NCBI GenBank assembly: GCA_035041965.1
Contig: JAPYMA010000067.1
Coordinates: 1-64,000 of the forward strand
Source of the DNA: Anisakis pegreffii
Lineage: Eukaryota; Nematoda; Chromadorea; Rhabditida; Anisakidae
Direction of reading: 5' to 3'
Length of the DNA stretch: 64,000 nt
Shown: piece by piece, positions 1 to 15,600 of the stretch
Layout: each line of letters starts with the position of its first letter
How positions within the stretch are numbered: position 1 is the stretch's first letter
Notes under the pieces: generated by a model
What the model was told of the DNA's origin: nothing
Seen by the model: only the letters and a program-made list of their open reading frames with translations
Databases searched by the model: none
Position numbers and translations under genes: made by a program

Positions 1-3000
1 AACAATTCTTCAAAGATGATAACGAAAGTATTTTTCAGCAGACAAATATTTACCACTAATTTCTTCATTTCAGCATTTTATAAAAGATGAGAACTGCACC
101 AAGAAAACAAAACAAACTAAGCAAAAATTCGTGCAAAAAATCCTCAAAATCCTCCGAATAATTCTCTCCATTACACTTATCCAATTATTTCCCTTTGAAC
201 CGCTATGAAAATCTGAACAAATGTAATGCTCACCAACACACATGCAATAATCAGATGTTATTCACACAAAATGTTCGTTCGTTCGTTTCAGTTGCTGCAC
301 CACAATAATTCTATCTTAAAACTTCACTTTTTATTCATCACAAAAACTTTATTTGAATTCGTCGTCTCAGTGTCTTATTCTAAATATCTCATCGCTAATT
401 TTCGGTGCCTTCATCTATCCACTGTTACATCTGTTGCTCTTTTTGCTCGAACGAATGAATTGGGCGAAAATTAAGATTCATTTGGTGCGAAAAAAAAGCG
501 AGAAGCTCTGAAAGAGAACAAAATTTTTCGCATACAAAAACGATACGGATAAAATGTTGTTTTTTTTTCAGTGCAAATTGAAGAAAAAGAAGTAAATTTA
601 TTCAGTTGGCACACATTGCTCGTTGTAAAATCAACGAATTTCCGGTGTACACTCACTCAATCGAGACGACGACACTTTCTTGTCGATGTTCGTGGCACTG
701 CAATTTGTAATCATCAACAAAAGCACACGAACACGAACCGAAATACCCATAAACGTGAAACCAAATCCAGCACTGTCACTTTTTCGCCCCAATCGTAATC
801 ATCATATTTTTATTTGTGTGTGTGTGTGCATATCGTAAATGATACGAAGAAAAACTGGGCGAGCACCTATAAGATTTGAAGGGTATTGGTTGCTGCGGTC
901 TTTGGAAGATGAGACGGCAAGATGGAGCAAATTTGCAATATAATCCTCGAATTATGAGAAAATTTATGAATCTGACGATGTCATTGAAGCAACGAATAAT
1001 ACGCATATTGATTTGTCGCTAGTATTTGTTTATTTGTATTTGTTTCAGTTGCAGCGAACATTTATATTCAGTTTTGTTTCCATTCAAATTCACCGACTGA
1101 TAATCTCAGTTAAGGTGAATTCCCGAATTTCTTGGAGAGTAAAGGGCATATTTTAGCAAATTTCGGGCCTGTTTTTTTTGACGAGACACTGCATTTCCCG
1201 TGTTTTTTCTTATGAGAGGGTTCAGCTGAACAGGAGAAGGGAATTATTTTATGAAACATTGCACCGTTCTATGCACGAGATTCGCCAAGCTCTTGGTATA
1301 TTCTATCTTGAAAATCATCCTATATCCAATATTCCAATTATCTTATCCAACGAACCTTCACTGCCAGATTCAGTTGATCGTTTCATTTTAAATTTTTTTC
1401 AAATACTAACAAACTATTTTCATGAATTCCAATGTTCCACTGATTCTTCCATCCATCCATCTATTGATCGGGGATTTTTCTCTAAGCTGTTTCACGTTCA
1501 TGTCGTTTGGTCTTAGTATCGTCTTAATTTAACTTCTTGACGAAATCTTTACACATTTCGAGTCTAAAGGAGAAACATTATTTCGTTTCACTTCTTGCAG
1601 TCACACCACCGAACTCAATCAATGACTTTGTTTAAGCGTTGCTTCGTTGCCAACCGAAAAACTTCATCCTAATGGCGGTGGTGTGCCATATTCGCTCAAA
1701 AACTTGAAAGCTTTATGTTCGAAACCACATTCGTATGAGCGCTTTAAACGGCAAACTCAGATGCGTTGATTAGATTATTCGTCGTCGACGCTGCTGACTT
1801 TCGTTTTGAGGCAGCAGCAGAGCACATTTTCGTTGAGAACGTCCACATATCTGTGTATGCATAAATATGCGTGTGTATAGTTCCCTTAATAGCACTTCCA
1901 AGAAAGAATCTGCGCACTGGTTCATATGTTAACACGAAGAAAAACTTGAAATGATCAAGTAACTTCAAGGGAATCTGCTTAAAGAATGCCAAGGAAGAGT
2001 AAACTGGCAGTCAGTGGTCCAGTGCTTAATCCATCTAACCGTCAACTACAAGGCAGCTGAAATCCTTTGCTGAATAGGATAGATTTTTTCAAATCGGATG
2101 AAATAAACCTTAAATTTGAGCGAGTAGTCGGTTGTATCTGTTGGAACATGGTCGCATCGACGGCAAAAGAATTCTAATGATTTCTTTCGATTGGGTTTGT
2201 ATGTTCGACCATTTTCAAATGACATAATTGCTCAAGCAAACTTCAGTCTTACATGGATGGCTGCTATGTTCAATTCGGTTTCTATTGTTATTATTGCCAT
2301 TGTTGGTGGTGTTACAATGCAGTCAGTTAAATGTGGTATCTCGATGAAATTCGAAGCAACGCCATTTGTCTACATTATTATCACTATGACCAGAAAGGGC
2401 GCATAAGCTGAACTGGAAACAAAATTGCATAGAAGCGAGAAGGAATAGTTTTCAATTGTCGCATCCTCTTTTATTTAGTTGCATCCGCAAGGCCCACTCT
2501 GTTATGCTTCATCCAGAATTTCAGTCAGCAATAACACTAATGATGAGTTAGAAGACTATTATGATCGATAAGTTGCACTTATATAGTCTGATTATATGGA
2601 CGTCTTCTACGGATCCATCTGTTCTCTCCGTCCTTCAAGTACATAGTTTAATTGAATTTTCAAATTTGCTTTGTACTTTATCATTTTCATATTTTCATCC
2701 ATTCAAGCGGAAAGCTCAGGTGTTGTCTTTTGTATCAGTTGCCGGTCTTTTGGATCGAATTTTGTATCCGGTCTTGCAGAATTTATAGTTTTAAGTACGC
2801 AAACTATAAAAGCTAACCAACATTGTAGTCAATTGATCGACACACTAATTCAGATTGCTCAACTTACATCCACTACCTGCTCAAGCTCATTCATATTTGC
2901 CTGTTCAATGTCTGTTCAGGTTTTGAAGGTTTCAATATAGATGAGGTCAGGCATCCTTATCAAGGCGGATCCCTCTCATATATGATATGTGGATGTATGA

Positions 3001-6000
3001 ACTACTTCTAGTGATCAATGAGTGCAAGAATCATCAAATGGAACCATAATTCCATTATTTTAACATACATATTTTCATGATTAATATGCGTGCCCGATAA
3101 TTGCTTTAAAGCGATTCAATTATCAGTTAACTAATTAGTAACTGCAATGAATGCTTCAGGAAGAACGGAACTTATCAAATCAATAAGTTCATTGGCAATT
3201 TTTGAGCATTTGTTTAAAAATAAACATCTCAAAGTGTAATATGACACTGAAACTTTCTCTGTCCATCGGACTTTTAAGCTATCTAGGATTAGAGAAGAAA
3301 CGAGATGAAAAACGATCAAGTAAAGCCGGATTTTGCATTAAGTGCTCATATCACAAAAACTAGTCAGTCCTCTTCTTTACATACTGAATGTCCAATCGCG
3401 AGCATTTGATCAAGTCGAATTATTAGCTGCTCACTGAATATTAGTCGAAGTATCCTAAATCTATCTGATAATGAGTTATGTGGTGATTTTATGCATTATT
3501 TCAGAAATCTTGAATTTGATTCTTTTAAAATTCATTTGAATTTATCTGCAATTATTTAAGTTTCAAAAAAGCGCTATAAAAGTTCTCTCCCGACAATGAA
3601 TTACTCTTAGGTATTTTGGGTAGAACTTCAGTTCATCGACGTTTATTCTATCAGATTAGTTGCTCTCACACCCTTACGCCCCATTCTACCCTCCGGCTGT
3701 ATGACAGATCACCATTCTCCTTTCAGCAATCCATGAGACCGTATCTTACTGCCTCCAAAAATATATCAATTTTTAGTGACAGTTTACAAAAGAGGTCCAT
3801 TAATTGAGACGAGTGTTGCTAAAATTTCATCATTTGTATCAATGAGATCAAATCCTTGCCATTGAGCAGCCTAATGAAAGTATTATTGAACATCTACTAA
3901 AGGGTTATTTAGGAAATTCAATCGACAGTGAATTGCTAACCTCTTCAGTTTCTTCTCTGGCACCATCAAATTCGTTTTAGAGGGAATTTCCCTCGCGTGG
4001 CACCTACTGTTCCAAACTATCATTTATTGTGATCCACTATCACTAGGTTACCCTAATGTTGCAAGTAAAACTGACTTGACATTGTTGCTTTTAGCATTTC
4101 TATAAACGAATCATCATTCATGAACGCTGGCTGTTGTTAAGTGAACTAAGTGTGTTAGCGGCACTGGCATTCATTAGCATGAATCGGAACGTATGCTAGT
4201 GCTAGTCGTCTTACTTTTATTAATATCGTGCCACTTCCGTCAATTTTAGTCACAACTTCCATTCATCAGATTCATCGTGAACTCCATAAAACTTGAAACT
4301 TTGGTGGATTCTGAAAATAATGAGGTTTCTCAAACATCAAACGTGATATTTTTACAAGCTTGATCTACTTCAGATCATTCTTGTCGCATCCAAAGTGAAT
4401 CCATTACAATCTTCCCAAGCAAATTGTAAAACTGTCAAGTTGCATTAATTGCCGAAATGTACTGCAGATTGCAGAAACAGAAAGATCACATAGGAATGTC
4501 AGCAGCTCAGTGATTATACAATTGCAATTAAGCGATGTCTAACGATTGAAATTTTACTTGAAATCCGTTTCGCTCAATTCAATCCAATCGAACGAAGCCC
4601 TCTTTCCCTTTCATATGCAAATTACGCATTTATCCACATTCATTCATTTATTCGTCTATTGATGCAATTCGCTGATCAGCACCACTTTTTGCTGCTGCCT
4701 TTCAGTCGAGTTCAAAGCGTCGTGATTTGGCCGTCGTTATTTATTATGTGAATGTGAGCGGCATTCATCATTGAATCAGTCAGTATAGTCAATGGATGTT
4801 TTGCATTTGGGTTAATTGGAATTCGAATCATTCAAAGAGGTGAGCCTGGAGCGCTTGAAAAATGCCTTCTTTTGTGTGTTGCTCTTTGATGTTGCTTGTT
4901 TGCCTTCACATATAAGGAAGACGTTGGAGAACGATTAAAAATCATGCAGTATAAAATTTATGAATGTGAATTGAACGGTGCATTTGAAACCGCAAATTAT
5001 TCAAAAATTAATCGGTTTGTTACATTATGAATCATATTCAGAGCATAGATCGTCAATTATTACGTTTTACACGACCAAAAACTAAATATTAATAGATTAT
5101 TCCATGCGCACGCGATTTCTATCGGTGCTTGAAATGATCACTGTTCATATGTCTTACGTGTAATTTCCTCACATGTGTAAATAAGTTTCTCTAAAGGAAC
5201 ACTTTTGATTAGTTGAGTTGTGAGTTGAAGTTTTAACTGAAATAAGGTGAACATGAATGAATGTATTATGATAATAATTTAAGGTTATGGCCTAGTTATC
5301 ATAACAATGCGTAATTGCAAGTAATTCACATCTTCTTATGAGTTCAACAAGTTTATGAATGAATAAATAAACAGTGTTCTACTGTTCATCTTAACCGTAA
5401 TTACTCCAGTTCAGTGGTTACTGCCATCACGGTATACAGTTTACAGATCTGACGTGCGTGCTTATGGACTAAATCACCGATTATACGATGTCTTGCCCAT
5501 TTATTATCTGCGCACATAATAATAACACCAATAATAATGGTGATTATTACCTTGTCATTCATCATTAGATGTCATACAAGGACTTGAGGACATCCGCCCC
5601 CACTTCTTATATCTTTCTAATCTTAAGTCAGGGTCAACAAGCCACTGAACATCGACTTTTGCATTCAGTCGAACTCAGTTCAATAAGAGTTCATCAAGAC
5701 TGAGTGAGGTGCCTAATAAGAACGCCTTATCCATCATCACATTCTTAGACTTGAAATAACCTGTAATTATACTCTTTTAATCCATTCACACGTTTATTTG
5801 CTATGTCAAAATATTCGTGATTTGCACATCCTTAAGGAAACGTCTTCTTCTGTTTCACCTTTTCTCTTTTATTCTATCTAGTTTTTACATTCCATCTTTT
5901 TATGCAAGAAGCATGCATATTCATGTGTACATTCATAAATTAATGTAAATATATATGTATGTATGCACATCCATAACCTATTTTTCACTCACGATTGCTC

Positions 6001-9000
6001 TGTTTCACAGAATTACTTTCCAATCACTGAATATAACCAGCTATGAGGCAGTTCCTACTGGTTCAGGTTGAATTATCTCACCACGACACATTCACAGATA
6101 TCATTCATTTAGCTTGAAGCGAAATTTTGCCCGAATGTTACCTCAGTGATGATCACAAATAGATCGCATACGGCTGAAAAGCATACGTTCGCATCTTCTA
6201 TTCATGGATGAATTACGAAATTTCCCACAAACGGTTGTAAACAGAATGTTGAATGTTTCATTTTTTAATGCACATTCATGAGTCATCATCGCGAATTATT
6301 GCTCCCTCGATTTACCAACAGGATAAATTAAAGCGATTAATTCATGCTCTGTCCAGCTGCCGGTTTTGTTTTTGTTGCTATTTCTGGCTTCGAGCAGCGT
6401 TCGCTTAAAAGGCCTATCACCGAAAAGCCTAAGCTTCAGTTGTGAAACGTCCGAACCCTAAAATGTCGACCAATTGAATTTTTTTTTCGACCTCGATCTT
6501 CTCCATTAAGTGATCTTTCTTTAAACAATCCAAGAAACGAGTAAAGTCCTCATCGTCTCTTTGTTTGCTTGAAATATCGAAGAGCTGAAATTATAGGGAA
6601 ACAATTCTTTTACTCCTCATATGCTACTGAATCTCACAATGAACACTCAACTGACTGTTTTATGAAGGTTGTTATGCAATGCGTTACTATATTATTATTG
6701 CTTTTGTTTTTGTTTTTTTTCTTTGATATTCGTGTAATAGTTGCCATTTGATATTTTTATTGTTGGTGTTCAATAGAATTTGTTTACTGAAAGTCTTTTT
6801 CAGGCAGTTCATCGAAACGTAAAATAACCTCACATCAATCACTCTCAATGAGGTCATTTTGAATGATAAATTGTGATCGTTTCGAGTTGATATTTGCTAG
6901 TAAAAAACACAAAACAGAATTCATTTACTGCAAACGTACACAATACAACACAACGAATGATCACTGTTGCGTTCTTCTTTGAATTTTTTTCCTCTGAAGA
7001 CGACTACTGCAAAAAAGTAATCTTCAATAAGTGCAAACGGTGTGTTGCTTCTTCGCAAACAAACAATATGAATGTCGTTCCCAGCATTCCAGTTGTTCTG
7101 CACAACAGCAACAATAATGAAAGTAGTAATAATAATAATACTATCTCTAATAATGATAACAATAGATCCATAGCAATACTCATAAAAATACTAACAATAA
7201 TAATAATGATAGCAATAGCAATAGTAATAAACAGGAATGATAAAATAATAATAGCAGGAATAGAAATGATGATAACAACAAAAGCATTGATAGATAACAG
7301 GAATAGAAATAGTGATAATAACATTCATAATGGTGATAAAAGCATTGATGAAGATCTTAATAGTAATAATAATATCAATGATAGCAATAATTCGTCATGA
7401 ATGGAAATCTTTCGAACATTTTGAGATTTTTGTTTCATCATCCCCAAATGTTCTTAAGAGACTGCTCAGTTTTTCCATCTCAAATTTTTCGTGGTCCTCA
7501 CAAATGTATGACGAACTTCTGGACTGTTTTAGTTTAGTTCTCATGAAAAAAGTTTATTTATGCACAATTCTATGTTATACGCTTGATGCTTTTGAGCGTT
7601 CACGCTTCATGTGACAAATAGTTACTCTGAAATCAATTTAACCGATGGATGGGGAAAATTAATTTCTTAATTGATGCATCACTCATCATGCTGTTCATCT
7701 CTTATACACTTTATCGGATCGTATTTTAATCATTGGCAACTTTGAAGACATTTACAAACTTTGAAGGCATTTAGCACTTATCGAATAGATCATATCCACT
7801 GAAGAATTTTCATTTCTTTTAGCCAACTCTTGCATGATTAAACAACTATTTAAGTAATTTAAAAGAACTGTTGAACAACTTCAAAACAATGTCAGTCTCT
7901 GTCAATTCCGCGAAATGATCTGCCAGACTGTTGTAAGATCGGAAGAAGATATCAGGATCAGGATGCACAGTCTCAGGGTTCTTATTCATTAATTCAAGAG
8001 TTTTCTTCAAGTATTATTCTCTTGCGTCAGTTATAAATATGACGTACAAATGGTGACAGCATGGTGAATAAAGCGCATAATTGGTTGAATGGAATTATTA
8101 TTATTTCATCTAAACGAATTCTAATTTTACGATGGATGGCATTTCTATCGAATGAAGCGTGAACTGAGAAAAGTGGATGATGTGTATCAATTTCGTCGTC
8201 GTCGTTCATTCCACGTTCTCATTGCGCTCATTCATGCTTCCTCTCGTGGAGCATTCCTTTCAGCAACCATAAATTCAGTTTTTTTTTCAAAAATTTTCCA
8301 TACATCGCTTCTATTCAAGTTATTCATTTGGCCATCGTTCTTTTTCGATTTTTCCCGATTTCATTATTTATTTATTCGTTTACGTATATTCATATGTTTC
8401 GTCACGATAAGCGTTGAGTGTGTACAATTATAATTATATGCGAGCACATTGACTATATTCTATGAAATATACATAGTACTTTCAAACTTTGAAACTTCGA
8501 AATTTTTTTGAACTTCATCAAATCGCGAAGATCAACTAATTGGGATTAAAATGTCTACATTAGTTGGTTCCAGAAGAATATTGCCTTTTTCTTTCTCCGT
8601 TGAAAATGTGTTTATTATGCTCTTCATTAAGAATCATATATTTGAAGCCATTAAATCTTTTTTGCTATCTTATCATCTGATCATTGCAGATCCCTCGCCT
8701 ATATCTACATCAATCATTAATTCCTTAGTCTTAGTTGATTCAATAGGATTATATATGTATGTGTTTCGCAGAGAGTTAACTCAGTATTTAAAAGATATTC
8801 CTCAACTTCCTCACAAGACACTCAAATTCCCAATACTCTCTATCATTTCACAATGTCTTGAACCGCGCGGAGATAAAAGTGACCATCCTGAAAGCACCTC
8901 AGAAGACTGCGCTTCCCTAACCACAGCCTAATCATTGACTGAGGCTCGACTGCACTCCAGCTTGAACCAACTAGCTCAAGCTTAGTAGATCAGTTTCACT

Positions 9001-9634
9001 GAAAGCTGTGACTGGAACTGGCCGAAGCTCGTTCAGGCGTCGGATGAACGTTGCGATACTTTTGCTGATTATGCTTTCATGTCATAGCCATCTTGATATG
9101 TTACCAACGATATATTAGTTCATGCCAGGAAATCTACAAATCGTTAATCGCCGTCTTCAATCGCACAATATGAATTCTTTTACTAGCTTCCGTCAAATTC
9201 TGATCCTTTTGCAGATCGCACAGCATTCATACTGATCGAATTACGTTGATGAAAAGCGATGATGTGATCACAATAACATAATGAGGTAATCTCAAAAATG
9301 TACGATCAGAGGTATTCCCTCAAGCCAGTGATTACAGTATATTCACCGTGAAACTCACTGAACTATTTCTAGCCAGCTGATTTGTTTGTTCTCGTAGTCA
9401 AAATTTACCAGTTCATTCTTGTTTATTTACGATTAATAATTTAAAACGCTTACTGCCAAATTCTATTCAATCTCCAGTATGCAATATTCGACTTGAAAAT
9501 GAAAGGTTTTCGATTCAACGAACAAGTCGATTTTTGTGAGCTAACCAGCAATAAGACTCTAATGGTCAGTGGAGATGTCAAAAAGTCAAAGAGCAATCGA
9601 GTGACCTTGAAGCTAATAAACAAATCGTTTGCAG
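1..9634. other. Gene-poor upstream region
   Basis: I could not assemble any multi-exon gene on either strand here. Open frames are short, most begin at non-ATG codons, and none shows recognisable protein motifs or exons that join in phase. The longest ATG-initiated one (8551-8931, 126 codons) is about the length expected by chance in DNA this AT-rich. The stretch probably holds upstream regulatory DNA or 5' non-coding exons of the aminopeptidase gene that starts at 9635, together with the 3' flank of an unseen neighbour. A POU-octamer-like ATGCAAAT lies near 4615, which may be chance. The only clear sequence feature is the microsatellite at about 7110-7390. Confidence 0.6.
7110..7390. repeat. 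AAT/GAT-type microsatellite, degenerate
   Basis: The plus strand is a long run of interrupted AAT, GAT and GCAAT-like triplets, seen in blocks such as AATAATAATAAT and AATAGCAATAG. The biased composition opens frames on both strands that read Asn/Ser-rich on plus and Leu/Ile-rich on minus. These are by-products of the repeat, not genes. Confidence 0.85.
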
Positions 9635-12600
9635 ATGAACAGTGGCCATCCATCGGTTAGAAACTCGCCTATGGATGAGGGCGAACCGTGTCTCAAAAAA
9701 GACGATCAATCACTCAGTGTTATTCCAGGTTTGAAATTTGTTTTCAGCACAAAATCATTATCCATCATAACGAACACTCTCCATAACATCCTGAAAATAA
9801 CACCGATTGATAATAAAATGATATGAATTCATTTCTAATATAGAAATGACCTGAAAATGATGTTCCTGATATTCCCGCAATGGTTGATCATTGCTCTATA
9901 GGCAGATCATATTCACAAGAGTGAGGTGGCGTAGCGAAATCGCCCAGACTTATAGTAATCCTTCAGAAATGCAAGTGAATCTATGAAATTATGAATATAT
10001 CGCCGAAAACTTACATTCTTTCCTAATAGAAAAGAATCTCTGATGTCGGATAATCACCAGTTGCTAAGCAAAACTGAGCGCAGAAGTTAATGGGAATGCG
10101 TATCCTCATCTTTTTAATATAATACTTCATTGATCGATGGAGGTACTATGTATGTTCGGTAGAAGTAACCTTCTGAAATGCAGATAGCTCTCGAATTTGT
10201 GCATTTTTAATAGGATTCAAGTACACTTCTTTTCCAGCTCAGGATCGAATCTGTCTGAATGCCACAAGAAAGTTATATAGCCTTTGATAAAGATTTGACT
10301 ATAGTGATAGCTTTAGTATAACTCATCAAAATAACTCAAAAAACAATAACATCTTCAAATACATCTCTGCAGAAAGTCTTCCATCGCGATGTTCTTATGC
10401 GAGCAGTGTTAAACGACCGGATTATGTGGGTCGATGTATTCTATGTCTGTTGATAGTGGCCGTATTCATATTCGGTGTGGTACTCGCTTTTTTGATTGGA
10501 CATTGGGCTGCCAAGCATACGAAAGCCTCGAATGCTACCGGAGATCTCGTAAGTCGTTATTTTCATCAATAATACTTCATGCACTCACCGTATCTGCTTT
10601 AATGATGCCCCTGTTTGTTGCGAAATCTTTTCATTCTAAACGAATTCTCAGTCCGAAATCTTAAAAATTTCGCAAGTGACCGTCTTTCGGCTAATTCATC
10701 TAATAAATTGTGACATTTGTACATCTGGAAACATGTTTCGTTTTGTTTTGACATAATTTTTAACTAACATTCCAACCGATCGCACTCTGAATTCATTTGC
10801 AACTAACTCACTAAAAAATATCATTCATCTTTCAGAAATAATCCCTAACACTAGCACTCACCAGCACTTCTTAATGAATACTTAATGAATTGACTGATTT
10901 GATTGATTCCACATCACCGACTTTGTCTCAACTGTTTCCAATAGACCTAACAATTTCGCATTGATCAATCATCCGTTTTTTTTGCAAAATTTATAATATC
11001 TTCACTTCGTCATTTGAATCATTGGTTGGATGACTTAAATTCGAGACTTTTCTGCGGAAGTTTACGAAATGAACGAAAATCAACTGGTACCATTGACTAT
11101 GAGTATAAATTGCAAGCTCTTCAACGAACAAAATGTCTTTTCGTGCGGATTTCAATTAGTATCGCTGCAAAAATCCTCTACCACAACTAAATTCTTTCTA
11201 ATGAAAAGTGCAAACTAAAAACTAAAACTTAAAAAATCCGCTTTTGAGGTGAAAAGTAATTTTCTTATGAATCTTTTCGATGAAAAGCGGTTTTTGCATC
11301 GATATTCGTAATGAAGAAAGTGCTCAAACTTCAGTTTTCGTTATCGAATGCGACACGACTAATGAACAGAACAGTAATACTAATGTCACCAACTCATACG
11401 CAAACACCAACTTTATCCATAACCGATGCACCAACTCAACCAGCAATGCCTTATGATCACTGGGTGATTACCAGTTATTAATCACGATTACATATCAGCA
11501 ACTTGCATTGTTTTTGCTCTGCATGCCTACATTACGCTTATGATATGCTTATTGTTTTGCATGAATAAGAAGTATTCGTTTATGGAGAAATATGTCATGG
11601 AGAAATATTCATTTCATGAAATAATCTCCTTGCTTCGAGCAAAGAAGTTTACAGTTTCGATATAGATCGATAAAGCAAACTAACAATCGTGAGATTCAAT
11701 ATCAATCATCCTCACCATTTTCAATAATTAACAACTATCGATGATGATAACTGATAAATACGTATTGATAAAATTATCCGATTTGATCAACATGTGATCT
11801 AAATCGTTTTTCCGTGAATGTATTCACCACTCTGTTACCAATCAGTCAGTAGATGATATCTTAGGATATTGAGGAGTCGAAGCGTAATCTGACTTTAATG
11901 GATATATATCCACCTTCGTCAACCGATCAGACACCCGAAACGTTTCATTTCACCAGTAAATCGCTGATCAAAAAACACCGGCGAGTTCCTCTCATACCGT
12001 TGCCAACAAACGTCCTTCCGGTTCACTATGATATTCAGGTTAACTTCATCAATCTCAACATAGTCTCAATCTATTTCAGTGGTTCTCACGTTCGGGTGCT
12101 CCATTACCTCTTTTGGTGATCTGGCAGGCCGCCGTTAACTCCCCCCCCCCGCGATTAAATATGGAAATCGCATAGTTGTGTTCAATTGACCATTACGTTC
12201 AATCTTGCTAGCACGTCCATGATGGTAATCGACTCGCTGGGCCTTCTCTTAGACCGTTGAGTTACTCAGTATTGCAATCGATTATGACTACATGAGAACC
12301 TATTCTCTATGACACGCTCATACACTTCAAACTGATTTCGATGAATTCTCATTCTTTTCGGACGTATTGTACTCGCTCTCATAGCTAGCTATCACATGCG
12401 AATACCGTTCTATTGATGAGTTTTTCTCATTCACTTCATATCATTTAACTTCATCGTTCAAATAAACTTCTCATTCTGTAGTATGTACTATTTACTGGGT
12501 GCGTTAACGATTGTTGACAACCGAAATCAACAATACAGCAATCGAATATTATTGTTCAACAACGTTCGACAGTTAAATGATCAATTATAGAGTGTATTTG

Positions 12601-15600
12601 ATAGAATGAGAATTTGACTTCAATTGTTGAGTGAAATGAATGAGAAATTAGCAGAAGAGAACAACTTTGGTGATAAAAGCTATGAGAGCGATTGTAACAG
12701 CTCGGAAAAGAATGAAACCCCTGTTAAAACGGCATTTAAAGACAAATGGATGTAATTTCAATGTTGCCATCAAGTAACCGCATTGACATATCCGAGATAA
12801 AAAACACCATCACAATGGCGTTCTATCATAGCATGACAATTGCACTAAATACTAATTTCCCGACTCCTCCGTTACCCCTTGGCACCTCCAAATTACCCAA
12901 AATGGGTAATTTCATCTCCTATGAGAACCACTGATCTATTCGTTTCTCTCATCAGCAATCTCAAAATAATTTTAACATGAGATTTTGGCGCTTCAGTTGG
13001 ACTTTATGACGTTTTCGAGCGAAGAACGGATTGTGGGCAATATCTCAGTACTACTCGAATCATTCGGCAACTCGACAACGCCCACTGATGAAATCGTCTT
13101 TCATTCCAGCCAAAACGTTCATATCGATCGACTCAGAATACATCAACATGGTTCACAAATTAATTCACTTGCAAAATCCTTAACTTATCGATGTTTGATC
13201 ACCCATCGATCAATGATTACTATTCTGCTAGTACAATATATCTGGCCAGTAATTCCTCAATAATTCCATATTACTATCGTCATGTTTTCGCTATCAGTTC
13301 TCTAGAATCATGCATACGGATTCCGATAATTACCCAACTGACAAAAACCATTTGAATGAAAGCATCCGTAGTGTTAACTTCAAATTTCAGCAATTCCACT
13401 TTTTCTCAATAGAGACAGAATCTTGCTAACGATTCTGTGCGCCATTGTTGTTTTATGTACATTTGTAGTCATTAATTGCAAGTATTTTGCATTAAACACT
13501 TACAAACATTTTCTCGGTCAACTCAGCATGAAACTTTAATTGCGACACAAATTAGCAATCGTTTAGCAACTTGGAAACAAAACGCACTCACAAATGAAAG
13601 TGTCAAAATTCTACGGTTTAATTATTGCAGCAATGGGAATTCAGTGTGAGGAAATGCATTGTTTTTTTTTGAATTTCAGGAAGAGCAGTGCTGATAAAAT
13701 CTGTACGCCGGAATATTAGAACAAAAACTGTACATTTACTATTGAAAGAACGTCTTCATACTGGATGGTACGTACTATGCATTTCGTAATGAAATCTTTT
13801 ATAACAGAAACAATCTTTCATAACATATGCCCTTTCCACTCGCATTGACTATTACGATCCCATTTCCGTCCACATGAAATTTTATCTGCCGTGTACGATA
13901 GTAACGATAATGTCAATCAATAAGGATAATATGCATGAATTAATATGTCTTAGGAATGTGATATGCATAATAAATATACCCATAAAACGGCATCAGTCAA
14001 CGTTGGCTTTCATGAAATTGATTGCGATTTCAGTGATACATCACTGTTTGAATAAATGATCCCGTCAAATAAATCTCGAATTTAGGTGTACACTCGAAAT
14101 TCAGTTTGTTACAAGAATATGTGAGGATGACGATGGCGGTTTACATTGCTATCGAAGTACACTTACTGAGGTTTGTGGAGCGTTTCGATTACTCCTTAGG
14201 GCATCGTTGATGTGCTAGATCGTGAATAAATCTTCGTTAATTAAATCAAAAGCGATCATTTGTCCGAATTTAAAAGATCATTTCGACAGTTGATCCGAGT
14301 TTATTCCGCATTGAAAATGAATGTCAAAAGTTATTTATTCTCTTCCATATTTTATATTCTTTACTAATTTATTGAGTGACGAAATACAGTTTTGGTACGT
14401 ATGTGATTATGTAGTCTTTGCTCATATCTGACACGAATTTGAAAGAACCCCCAAGAGTCTCCTTTTCAGAAAGAACCACTACGTAAGCCAAAGCAAGGAC
14501 GACGATCTCGTAATCCGATAATAAGTTTCACCACAAAATTTGAACCTACACTCGCACGTTCGTTCGTTCCGTGCTGGGATGAACCTCACATCAAGGTATT
14601 TATTTACCGATGCATACATATAGACATCTGACTGTAAATCATGAAAAATCAGCAATACTTTAATCGTTTGTTCCATGACTAATCTTTTCATTTAACATTC
14701 TTTCAACTGTGGATGAGTAACAAGAAATATCAACGCATAATTAAAACCGTCTTGAGTTCGCTCTGAATTAGGTGCATCACTGACTTATGAAAGTGACCTG
14801 AAGCATTTACATATTGCAGGCCACATTCAACGTAACCGTGCAACATCCACGCTCGCTCACCGTCCTATCGAACGCTGCTCCGTATCGTAACTCGGATAAG
14901 CAGCATTTCAATAATGTCGTTCTCACTCGTTTCCATGAAACACCTCCAATGTCTGTATATTTACTAGCCTTTGCAGTCGGTCAGTGCATTCTGTCATTCT
15001 AAGACGTTATCACATCGAACCATCACTTATCACTCCATAGATTATCATGCGCAAAACGTCGCTTCTCACAAACGCCTTATTTCATCAAAGAAACCTATTG
15101 AACAGTTCAAATTTAAGCATTATTCATTCAACTATCTCTTTTTCATTTTACAAAATTATTCGATGCACCTAAAAAGAAACCAAAACAAATTCTACCAGAT
15201 TTCTGAAGTCACCCGGATAGGTTTAAGGGGATTAATAATTTGAAATGTTCTTTTAAACAACACATATTAACATGTTGAATCCATCGTGTTATCAATCGCT
15301 GCAATTGAAATTCTAAACAAACTCTGCTTCAGGACCATTTGTTCGTCTTGAAATGAGCACAGATCGCGGCATACCGTTGACGATCTGGACACTTCCTGAA
15401 GATTTTCTCTACGCACGATTTGCGGCCAATTTCTCACCGGTCATGTTCGATCGTCATGAGGAGGAGTTCGGGGTGTGATCATTTCTGTTGTTGTTCTTTC
15501 AGAGTATCGCCTTTTCACATTCTCAGTTCCCTGATCCCACAGCCATTTGTGAATCTTTTCGTCCGATCCTCAAATCGCGGGATGAATCTGAGCATCCCGT

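Noticed and set aside
2191..2406. Hydrophobic frame resembling a membrane segment
   Set aside because: It starts at TTG, is short, T-rich and isolated, with no neighbouring exons that join in phase.
6894..7400. Open frames of 168 (plus) and 106 (minus) codons
   Set aside because: Both are produced by the AAT/GAT microsatellite and consist of Asn/Ser or Leu/Ile runs.
8551..8931. ATG-initiated 126-codon frame upstream of the aminopeptidase gene
   Set aside because: Length is within chance expectation for this AT content, and I saw no motif or splice link.
12895..12915. AATTACCCA motif recalling the spliced-leader RNA (SL1 contains AATTACCC)
   Set aside because: It is part of the transposon's palindrome, lacks the rest of SL1 and a donor/Sm site, and occurs at the same place in every element copy.
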